From NCBI GenBank assembly GCA_002964805.2, contig PUDQ02000101.1, positions 16,345 through 80,344 on the forward strand: a DNA stretch of 64,000 nucleotides, given 5' to 3'. The notes under the pieces were generated by a model. It saw only the letters and a list, made by a program, of their open reading frames with translations, ran no database searches and was not told the origin of the DNA. Both the position numbers and the translations under genes were made by a program. Source of the stretch: Trametes villosa. Taxonomy: Eukaryota; Basidiomycota; Agaricomycetes; Polyporales; Polyporaceae. How positions within the stretch are numbered: position 1 is the first letter of the stretch; the number at the start of each line of letters is the position of its first letter. This document shows positions 55,314 through 64,000 of the stretch, piece by piece.

Positions 55314-58300
55314 GCGCGGCGCGCCCCGTGCGCGCACGCCGCTCGCCTCCTCCGCTATGCCTATGGACTGCCCCGTTACACGCGTCTTGGATCCGCCCCC
55401 TTCCCCCCGCTCGCCCCCCGCCTAATCCTATAGCTGCTTATGGCCACTGTATCTCGTATCCCCCGCTCTTATCTATCCGGCCCCGTGCTCGCTGCTCGCC
55501 ACGCCGCCGCTTCTTGTGCTCTTACGCTACGCCCCGTCGTGCTCGATACCACCCCCACCCCGCGCGGCCCCGCGCCCGCCCTGTACCACCGCCCGCCCGC
55601 CCGCCCGCACCGCACCGCACACACCCGGTCCCGTCCAGTCGTTTCCGCGCGCCGCTGCCGCTGCTGCTGCCGTTTTGTACCCCCTACGCTCCCTACTAGC
55701 CATAGCCAGCCGAAACTCGTGTTGCGTTGCCCACCCGGACCGTCCCGCATGTGTCCCGCCTGCATGAGTGTCGTGTCGTACGTTCGTTCCCGTGGCGCGC
55801 GAGGCGCCTGCCGCTCCTTATCCCGTTCTAGAGAGAACGTCTGGCGGGGCGCGAGGCGCAAGGCGCGAGGCGGGCTAGTCGTGTTCCGCGGAACACGCGC
55901 GCGCGCCCTCGTGCCTCGTCGTCGTCGCCTTGTCTCGTCTCGTCTCTCGCCACGCTCGTTCTTCTCTCCCCGTTCTAATTCGTTATCGCTAGCTTATACC
56001 CTTACCCCCCTCGCCTTGGGCCCCGGGTGCCTCGCGCGGTGTCGACGCGGCCGCGCTGTGGCGATCGACGCGCGTTCGAGTAGCTTGTACGTACGTACCT
56101 CTCTGTCTGCTGTCGCTCGGACGCGGAATACAGGTGTTGTGCTGCTCGCTCTCGTGCCCTCCCTCTCGCTTGCTCGTTTGCTCGCGCTCTCGGACTCTCG
56201 GTTTGCTTGTCGTTAGACTCTGTCTGGTTTGGTTGCTTGTTGTTTGTATCGGTAGATATAGTAGGCGTCCGCGGCCCCGCCTCGCGGGCTGTACGACATA
56301 TAAAAGGCTACATGGATGCTTGCTCGCCCCGCGCCCCTTGCGCCCCCGCTTCTCTCGTCTGCGCCCGCGTTCGCATTCGCGCGAAGTGCCGGCGGGACCG
56401 CGACGTCAGGCAGTTCAAACACCGTCTGTATGCGAGGAAGCGTCGCTGCGCTTGCCGCGTCTGCTCCCGGGCTCGGAGTAGGGACGTAGTGGGATCAGGA
56501 ACTGGAGAAGACGAGAAGCAGAAGCGGGGAAGCAGAGGCAGGCTCTCCTCGAGATGATGGGCTCTCGGGCTGCCCGGCGAGGAGAGTTGGTGGCGGCGGT
56601 CTGCTGACCTGCGCGGGGACGCGGTGGGGTGCGCGCCGGGCCGGGTGGGTGGACGCGGGCGTTGTGTGGCTGAAGGCGCGTTCAAAACGGCGCGCGCAAG
56701 CGTCGAGTGAGTGCGCGTTCGTCTAGTCTCATACCAAGGCCGTTCACGTGTCAGCGTGGACGGTCTTGTCTCAAAGTCCGGGAAAGTGAAAGGGTCTGGG
56801 GGGTGGCCGCGGATTAGAACGAGTTACAATTCAGAGTAATCTGGGCTTCAAACGACACTAAATGGTGATAAGAACAGGCGATAATCTTTTGATGGGAAGC
56901 GCTCGCGTGTCTATATCCCTTCCATGTCGCGCTGAGCGTACCTACGGGCCCGCAGAGGGCCGGGCGGTCTATAGCGGATGCGAAGGGCCTTGAGAAAATG
57001 ACCGCGTGAGATCTTGGGAGAAGCGAGTGTTGCAATACGACGAGGGGCTTTCCGTTGGCGCGCCAGAAGTCGAAGACCATGAGCATTTGGAGTATCGGGT
57101 TGAGGGTGCTGCCCGTCAGTGCACGACTGCAGCGTCGCGTTCACCGGTACCGGGTACGATACACCAGGGCTCTCGTTTGCACTACCGTCCGCTTCCCATG
57201 AGGAATCAGGCCCCCAGGCTGCCGGTGGAGGACTCTGCCGCCTATGATTTGCAGAGGCGCTCAATCAAACAGGTTGTTACAAAGTTATAAGTACTCTCTA
57301 ATGAGGATTCTCTAATCGGGCTTATCTGACGATCTAATGATGGCCACCCCAGAGACCCTTACCGAAAGCCGGACTTTGATCTAGACTCATTTTTGTAAGA
57401 GGTCTTACAGGGCAGGGTTGGAATTTGGCTCTGAATTTTTGGGAGCATGTATATAGTATATAAAGGAGGCCCTGTGCAGAAAATGAGCAAAATCGGCGGA
57501 CCAGTTTTGGAGCTATGGTCCTGGGCAGCAACCACGCATAAAATGATGTGTTCCTACACACTGGTTGGCCACTGAATCCCACAAAGCTGGGAGAGGGTAA
57601 ATATATACCATAGGGAGGTACACTGGAAGTTTCAAACCACCACGATCACAATTGGGCGCTTGAGGGGGGGAAATGTGCGCAAGTGAGGAGGAGCATGTCT
57701 CCTGATTTTTTTTGGGTGGATATTTGTGCAAGTTGAGTATATACAATTCATTGAGCATGGTACTGGGTACATGGATATAAAATATGGTGCAGCGGGAGCA
57801 ACCATAGCATGAGGTATGGGGCAAACAATGTGGACTCCCCTTGAGCAGGGCCCTACCCAGAAGCACTGTGTAAAATCGAGTATATACATTATGTACAGCA
57901 TGTGTTGGAGTGTGTCTGCTCAAAAAATCAGAATGTGAATATGGCTGAAAGCAGATGTATAGAGCAGTATGCCCCCCAGGGGCAGTGTAGCTCAAAGCTT
58001 TCTTGACGATCAGAAAGGATAATAGTAATTGAGTATATATATATTATGTGTAAAATCTTTGCAGCTATACCACTTGCTCAACGTACCCTGATTCCATGAG
58101 CACACTACGACAACTAGTGGCAGAGACTCCATATAGTCATGGTGACCCTCTTAACACACCTACAAGACGATACAAGCCTTTTTTTGCTGGGGTGTCACAA
58201 CAGGTCTATAAACCTCCCCATTCTCGTCATCCTTGTCTCGGTCGTCAGCAAGAGATATGTGTCATATATTGAGGCAGAACAGGTGAGGTTCAGGCCGGCG

Positions 58301-59653
58301 CACACACTGCACAGGTATTGTGTGGGCCTCTGGATTTGAACTTTGAATACAATATGCAGGCCCGTGCAGCAAGCGCACCGTGCCTCTGTGTCGCAGACTC
58401 TCTATTGCGCCAAAACACCTCCATGTCTGACAATTTGCATCTGCTTGCTGCAACGGTATGTCACAGTTCCTGGAAGCAGAACACAAGCTTGAGAAATATG
58501 TGGAGCCGGACAAGAGGGAGGTTACTAGAAAATAGCAGGGATTCACAGTCAATGAAGCGCTAAATGATGGACACAGCAGGGTCAACAGGATCGGCAGCGA
58601 CAGCTGCAGGGATCACGGTCAAAAAGTAAGCCTTGCCAGAAATATCCTTTGGTGTGCCCATCGCCGTGCGCATGGGGGTCGGGTGGCTCGCGCCACTGCT
58701 GTCAGGTGTGGGTGTGGCAGGGACCCGCAATGGGCATTGCGGCATCCTGCTCACCACGCCGCGTGCGGGAGTGGCACGGCACGCGCCACTGGTGTGGGGT
58801 GTGGGTGCAGCGGGGGCCAACAATGGGTGTGGGTGGGCGGAGGCCCACAATGGGTGTGGCGGTGGTGCGCCACGCGCCACTGGTGAAGGGTGTGGGTTTG
58901 TCTGCCTTGCCTCGGCATGGGAGGCAGAGGCCTTTGTCAAGCTGGATGATCACTTCTACTGTGATCTTCAGCCGCAGTCTCTGAGACCGCAGTCTCTGGA
59001 TGAGCTCGAGGTGCTGGATCCTCCTGGTTTCTCCACCTGTACCGAGCGTGAGGTGGTGGCGGGCCACTCGCCACCAGTAGAGGGTGTGGGTGGGCTTGGG
59101 CCCACAATGGGTGTGGCGGTGGCGCGCCACTCGCCGTGCGGCTGGCGGTGGCGTGCCACTCGCCACCAGTAGAGAGTGTGGGTGGGCGGAGGCCCACAAT
59201 GGGTGTGGCGGTGGCGCGCCACTCGCCGTGCGGCTGGCAGTGGCGTGCCACTTGCCACCAGTAGGGGGTGTGGGTGCGGCGGGGGCCCACAATGGGTGTG
59301 GCGGTGGTGCGCTCATCGCCGTGCGGCTGGCGGTGGCGCGCCACGCGCCACTGGTGACGGGTGTGGGTGCGGCGGGGGCCAACAATGGGTGTGGCGGTGG
59401 CGCGCCACACACCACCAGTAGAGGGTGTGGGTGGGCGGGGGCCCACAATGGGTATTGTGGTATCGTGCTGGCCACCCTGCGCGCGGCAGCGGCAGGGCAC
59501 GCGCCACTAGGCCCCAGGTCTGCACAAGCTCCTTTGCACTGGAAGGGGGTCCTATGCAGTAAGTGCAGCAGCACCAACGGAGCGGTGATTGCACTGCAGT
59601 TAGTACATTGTCGGTGCAAGGTTGCAGCTGCATGTACGAAAGTATACTAACTA
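55314..59653. other. gene-poor region: 3' flank of bHLH gene, AT-richer island, minisatellite
   Basis: 55.3-56.7 kb is C/T-rich with no motif. 57.3-58.6 kb is clearly AT-richer than the rest, with repeated GAGTATATA words (about 57738, 57872, 58029) and no long ORF. 58.65-59.51 kb is a minisatellite. No gene could be supported. Confidence 0.5.
58650..59510. repeat. 93-bp minisatellite in two blocks
   Basis: The core CCCACAATGGGTGTGGCGG recurs at 59101, 59193, 59286, 59379 (variant) and 59442: spacing 92, 93, 93, 63. GCGCGCCACTCGCC and GGTGTGGGTG words lie between. A related block spans about 58650-58895, and a non-repetitive 150-bp segment (58900-59050) separates them. Near-multiple-of-3 spacing leaves frames open on both strands. 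Confidence 0.8.
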
Positions 59654-62044
59654 TCAATCTACATACATGTCCTCATCCACGTCATCAGACTTCATGGCCC
59701 ATTCCACCTCCAACTCCTCAGCCACATCATCTTCATCTGCTTCAGGGCCTTCATTGTCCATTAGGTCACCTGCATCAAGCATATCCACATCCTCATCCTC
59801 ATTCTGGCCATCCCTGTTCTCCTCGTCTTGATCATCGTCAAGGGACACGTCTTGGTCAGCGACCTCATTGGCGTGACGGACAGTACCAGACTTGGTTACT
59901 GGTCGGGGAGGATCACGTGCGTTGCGAGCAGCTCCAGAGCGCTTCGAGTTGACTCTCTTGGCCGACTTCTGCCGTAGCATCTGGTGGAACTTGTTGATGG
60001 CGCCCATGTTGCTGTTTCCACCCTTGTCGCTACTGGAGATCCTCTTGAGAAAGTCTGCTCTCGAGAGGGTGACCCGACGTGTGTTGGTGCGCTTGCGCCG
60101 CGCTGTTCCGATGGAGACCATGCGGTAGTACCGGGGATTGACGACGAGACGAACACTATCTTTGTCCTGCTTCCAAAGGAATCCATGGGAGGTAGGAGTG
60201 CCAGCGAGCGCGTAGGGGAGGAGTTGAAGATGGGAGAAGATGTGGCCGAGAGCATCGTTGATGTCTTGGGCAACCTCGTCGGACGAGTCGTGAAGCGTTC
60301 TGTGATACTCGTTGATATATCCCACCTCGACGTTGAGAAGGAACCACCACTGAGATCCAGATGGGACGGTGTGCCCGGGGGGAGGAAAGAAGAGCTTTGC
60401 TCTCTCCTTGAAGGATAGCTCCCTGTGGCCTTGGACAGGGCCCGAAAGACCACCATTGGTCGCCTCAAAGGCAACTCTGGCAATGGTTCCACGTGCCATA
60501 CCGATAGTCCAGAACTCCATGGCATGCTCAAGAGAGGAAGGGTAGGGGATGGTGGGAGCGACGAGCCAGGCGGTACTGAGCAGCGACCAGGCGTGGAAGG
60601 TGAACTGAATGAAGAGGTGGGCTGCCCGGGCTGAATGAGGGATGTAGAGGTCAAACTGATACTGCTGCACGAAGCCTTCTGGGTGGGAGGAAATCGCATC
60701 TGCAACGGCAGTCCAGGTCGGGGTTGGGCCAAGAGGATAGCCGATGGATGGTACGTCAGGGATGGGCTGAACACGCCGTTTCTGGACATTTTTCCGGGCC
60801 TCGGTGGTGATGTTCATGGTGCGTAACACGGTTTCATCGTCTTCCTCCTGGATGGAGGGGAGCATTGGAATGGCAGAGATGTCGAGCTCATGCAAGAAGA
60901 GGGTGCCGTAGTTGTTGATGATCGACTGGGCCTGAAGGTGAGCCAGAGAGGCACGGACATGCTGAGGAGGGATGGTGTGGGTGCTAGAGACCTCGCGAAT
61001 GAGGTGGCTGATGAGGGAGGTGAGGATGGCGTAGTTTGGAGGCTGGAGCATGCTGAGACGGATTTGCAGGGACTGTAGGGTCTCCACACGTGCAGCGAGG
61101 TACCCAAACCAGTGCTGGGACCTCACCCATAGAATTGGATTGCAGGAAAGAAACTCTTTGGTCTGGGCAGATGTGAGCGAACTGTGGCAGCGTCAGCAAA
61201 AGTATGTAGCGCTCACCTTGTCCTGCCAACCCTCCAAAAATGCAAGGAGAGCTTGACCGCCAATGCGGTACTCGTCGCGGACCCCGTAGGTGGTGTTTTG
61301 AGCGTTACCTCGGAACACGCTGATGCGCCGGTTGCACTCGGTGTGGTAGCTCTCGTTGACCTCGTAAGCGTCGCCGTCTTCTGCAAAGTAGGGGACATTG
61401 TCGGAGGACCGCATGGCTTCATACTGGAGGTTGTACGCCGAGCGGAAGACAGTATGAGAGAGCTGGGAGCGCTCGCGGGACATGGGCGCCTGCAGAGCAC
61501 CATAGCGGGAGAGAGAGGCGATGTTGTGAAGGGTACCCTTGGTATATCCGCCAGCACCAAAGGAGTCTTCGAGGACGTCCAAGCGCCACAGGCCGACAAG
61601 ATGGGTACGTGTGGCTTTGGGATTGGGAGTAAAGGAGTAGGCGATGTCTATGTGAAGCTCGCCATTCTTGCGGTCCACTATGTAGTCAAGGTCGAGACAG
61701 GGGTGGCAGAGCTTAAGCTTGCTCCAGGGGGAGGAAGACGTCTTGACATCGTGGAGGGTCATGCGGGTCTGAAGCTTGAGGTTCTTTGCATCGAGGACGA
61801 AGTAGAAGGAGCCGTAGAGACTGAGCTCAGGATTGTCCTGGATGATGTCTCGCATCGTTGCCTGTACCTTGGCGAGGGTGTGAGGCTGAACGTTCACTGT
61901 CTTGGCCTTGAAGTGAGCGCCCTTCCGTTGCTGCTTGGAGCCAGCCCGCATGAGGTTCTCGTCGACAGTGGCAGGTATGTACGGCTCGAGCCCCGGTTCG
62001 GCGTGCTGGAGCAAAGCAGGAAGGAGGACCTCGTTCCAAAACAT
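59654..62044 (-). CDS. large hypothetical protein with acidic C-terminus
   Basis: A 778-residue protein from two exons, 62044-61217 and 61162-59654. The acceptor at 61163 keeps the frame (GWQDK to TKEFLSCNPILWV). No known catalytic motif is recognised. Traits: SLSRYGALQAPMSRERSQLS near residue 180, YGVRDEYRIGGQALLAFLE near 250, a central YGTLFLHELD segment, and YPLGPTPTWTAVADAI. A basic stretch follows (RRKRTNTRRVTLSRADFLKR), then an Asp/Glu-rich tail of about 70 residues. Large proteins with this general pattern occur in other Agaricomycetes. An upstream exon may exist, because TTACTTTAG just before the ATG could be an acceptor. Its setting beside repeats suggests a mobile or rapidly amplified gene, but this is inference. 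Confidence 0.65.
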
Positions 62045-62920
62045 ACACAGGGTCTAAAGTAAGGTGGGCTAGGGCTAGGGACAGAATTAAGCGCTCATAC
62101 GCAAGTTAAGCGCTGATGGTCGGGCAAAGATCGCCGTGGCTGCACAGCCTCCTGCTGATGCCTCAGCCACTTTGTGATGGATTTGCACGGTCCCGCAGAG
62201 GTTTCGGCCACTCTCCCTATGTCTTTCTGCTGTTCTGGCAGAGGGAGGAGGGTGTTCTGGTGGCGCGGTGGACGCGATCGCCCGGTGGACGAGTCTCCCG
62301 TGCTCCCCTGGGGGTGCAGAGTGCGTATTCCGGCCGCCCAAGGCCGCCCCTCCCTTCATAGTCCGTATAGTCCGTGTAGTTACAGTACTAGTACTTATAC
62401 AATTTCTTTGAACGTGTCTGAACACTCCCCTAGCCCGCAATGTGCCTGCGCTTCGGCCTCCCTCTGCGGAGTCGCGGTGGGACACCCCCTGCACTTATAA
62501 ATATGATATAATATATATGTGCGAGCCTGCTTGAGTTTGCGGTGAGCGGATACGACGGACAACAGACTCGAAAACAGAACACGAAATATGAAGACATTGT
62601 AAATATGTATGCCCTTATAGTATGCCAAAGACTGCTGTCTCGGAGTTGCGCAAACAAAGCCTTGCGCAGATGAGTAGACGCCCAATGCCGGGGCAGCACA
62701 CTTGTGCTGCCTCGGTGTCCGACCGGCGAAAAGACGCCCAATGCCGAGGCAGCACAAGTGTGCTGCCCCGGTGTGTTCGGTCTGATTTAGGCGTGGCTTG
62801 TGGTGCGAGTGTGTTTTCCGACAGGGTGTTCGTGCGACAGGTCTATTATATTGTCGATACAAGATGCAGCCGAATATACAAGATGTAGTGAAATATACAA
62901 GAGTATGTACGATACAAACA
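62045..62920. other. intergenic region with hairpin pair
   Basis: Upstream of the orphan gene and downstream of the PHD-like gene. AT-richer near 62500-62620. Only the hairpin pair at 62676-62780 stands out. Confidence 0.5.
62676..62780. repeat. two direct repeats each holding a hairpin
   Basis: AGACGCCCAATGCCG occurs at 62676 and 62732. Each copy is followed by a palindrome with 9-bp arms (GGCAGCACA..TGTGCTGCC, at 62692-62711 and 62749-62768). The two hairpins are also exact reverse complements of each other over about 26 bp (2-nt loops CT and AG). Confidence 0.85.
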
Positions 62921-64000
62921 CTACCGCGCCCTGCATTGACGGTCGTGGTAGGACCGCGCGAGCCACAGGAAGTGCTCGTGCGAGAAGGGGAAGATGCGCC
63001 CGCAGCGGTCGACGGCGGGGGTACGTTGGATGGGGCAGATGATGAGCTCCCACCAGAGCATCTCGTCCATGGAGGGGCCGGGCGACCAGTTGCGCTCCTC
63101 GATGAGACGACGGATGAACTCGTCGTCTGGGATATGAGAGAGACACCGGAGGTGGAACCACCTCTTGCAGCGGCCGCAGAAGCGGACCTTGTCGGCGGTG
63201 GGGCGGTAGATGCCCTGGTAGATGCAGCGGCGGCGGCAGAACTTCTCGCCGTACTGAATGAACCGCGTCGCACGTCAGCAAACTCGGGCGATGATAAATG
63301 AGAGACGTGGACGACGTGGACGTACGGTCAGGATGGTGCAGCCAGGGGGGTTTCCGTACTCGTCCACCAAGAGCAGGACGTTGGCGCGAAGGAAGGGGAC
63401 CTGGGACCAGTAGGGGCGGAGGGAGATCGTCTTGTCGTTGAAGACGAGGACCTGCTCGATGGCGGTGAAGGCGGTGGTTTCCATTTCGCGGGGAGGGGTG
63501 ACGGCGATGAGCTCGTCCATGCCGTAGCGGGAGAGGAAGTCCCAGGGGAGCCACTCGCAGGGAAAGTACTGGATGGCCTGGAAGGGGAACATGACGCGGA
63601 AGAGCGTGGCGAGGAACTAAGAAAGACGAAGCGGAGGGTGAGCGAGCGCGGGGAGCTGACGGGGGGAGGGATACTCACGACGCCGGGCGAGGATCCGAAG
63701 TCGAGGCGGATGACGAAGTACTGCAGACCGTCTACCAAGACGCTGTGGAAGGTGTTAGCGCGACGAAGGCGACGGGCGGGCGGAGGTGCGCGAACGTACA
63801 CTTGGCCGAGGCGTACGATCTTGTAGGGAGTGTTAGCGAGGTTTGGCGCTATAAGAGAAGGCCACAGAAATGATCAGCAGAAGAACGGTCCGAGAAGCGA
63901 TGCAGAACGTACCTGGAGCCGAGACGAGGAGGCGGTTGGGGTGGGGGTCCTCCGCCACCGAGGCCGTTTGCTCGGCCAAACTGTGTATGCCGAGTACTGG
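62921..64000 (-). CDS. PHD-like zinc-finger protein (partial, N-terminus beyond right edge)
   Basis: Exons on the minus strand: beyond the edge to 63913, 63848-63800, 63742-63679, 63616-63326 and 63253-62921. The joined frame ends ...CRAR with TAG at 62921. The N-terminal visible part (PYKIVRLGQVVLVDG...QYFVIRLDFG) reads like a BAH-type or plant-homeodomain-associated beta module. The C-terminal exon has a Cys/His cluster (FCRRRCIYQGIYRP, RFCGRCKRWFHLRCL), matching a PHD finger's C-x-x-C, W-[FY]-H-x-x-C pattern. Proteins of this kind in Agaricomycetes have a conserved W-x-E-x-I-x-x-P-I-x-R end, seen here (WWELIICPIQR). A chromatin-reading role is inferred. The start is outside the window. Confidence 0.7.

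Noticed and set aside
54126..55337. 403-codon minus-strand ORF opposite the bHLH gene
   Set aside because: It is a Val/Gly/Ala/Leu-rich antisense shadow of a strongly biased coding strand. The plus strand has the bHLH motif and a proper splice junction.
58702..59619. 305-codon minus ORF with HTHCGP / HPLLV repeats
   Set aside because: Open only because the minisatellite unit length is a multiple of three. No start context or motif outside the repeats.

Overview
The window comes from a filamentous basidiomycete, most likely an Agaricomycete. Coding sequence is GC-rich. Genes are broken by many short GT-AG introns of about 50-75 bp, often with CTRAC-like branch points. The gene set mixes universal eukaryotic genes (SMC1, VPS11, ATP synthase subunit j, flavohemoglobin) with families typical of mushroom-forming fungi: a KDZ/CxC2 transposase, DUF6533 seven-helix proteins, MLKL-type helical-bundle/pseudokinase proteins and a viroplasmin (RNase H1 N-terminal)-like protein. 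Most gene models below were rebuilt exon by exon from splice signals. Every complete multi-exon model sums to a whole number of codons.

Layout: 0-2.9 kb, KDZ transposase (minus, runs off the left edge). 4.0-9.1 kb, three lineage-type genes: a small hypothetical protein, a viroplasmin-domain protein with an internal minisatellite, and a divergently transcribed WF-x-N motif protein. 9.1-10.2 kb, gene-poor DNA with a 70-bp tandem repeat and palindromes. 10.2-12.1 kb, MLKL-like pseudokinase 1. 13.0-13.9 kb, Rossmann NAD(P)-binding protein. 15.2-19.7 kb, divergent pair ATP18 / VPS11. 20.2-21.4 kb, NmrA-like protein. 22.4-29.0 kb, SMC1 in 20 exons; its first intron is 1.9 kb and holds a repeat-rich insertion. 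29.7-33.2 kb, MLKL-like pseudokinase 2. 33.7-35.2 kb, flavohemoglobin. 35.8-42.1 kb, a tandemly duplicated block: hotdog thioesterase, DUF6533 gene A, relic of a second thioesterase, DUF6533 gene B. 42.4-44.7 kb, MFS transporter. 46.5-47.7 kb, tyrosine phosphatase. 50.0-50.6 kb, a MITE with 27-bp perfect terminal inverted repeats and TA target-site duplication. 53.8-55.3 kb, bHLH transcription factor lying beyond a sharp base-skew switch. 57.3-59.5 kb, AT-richer DNA and a 93-bp minisatellite. 59.7-62.0 kb, a 778-residue orphan protein. 62.9-64.0 kb, a PHD-like zinc-finger gene cut by the right edge.

The most unusual observation is in the two DUF6533 paralogs. Each needs two 2-nucleotide internal microexons to keep its reading frame. 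The positions, and the lengths of every other internal coding exon, are the same in both genes. The second point is the presence of two MLKL-like pseudokinase genes within 20 kb (helical bundle plus degraded kinase domain), a domain pairing known from animal necroptosis executioners. The housekeeping genes act in separate pathways (cohesin, HOPS/CORVET vesicle tethering, mitochondrial ATP synthase, NO detoxification). I see no single metabolic cluster.
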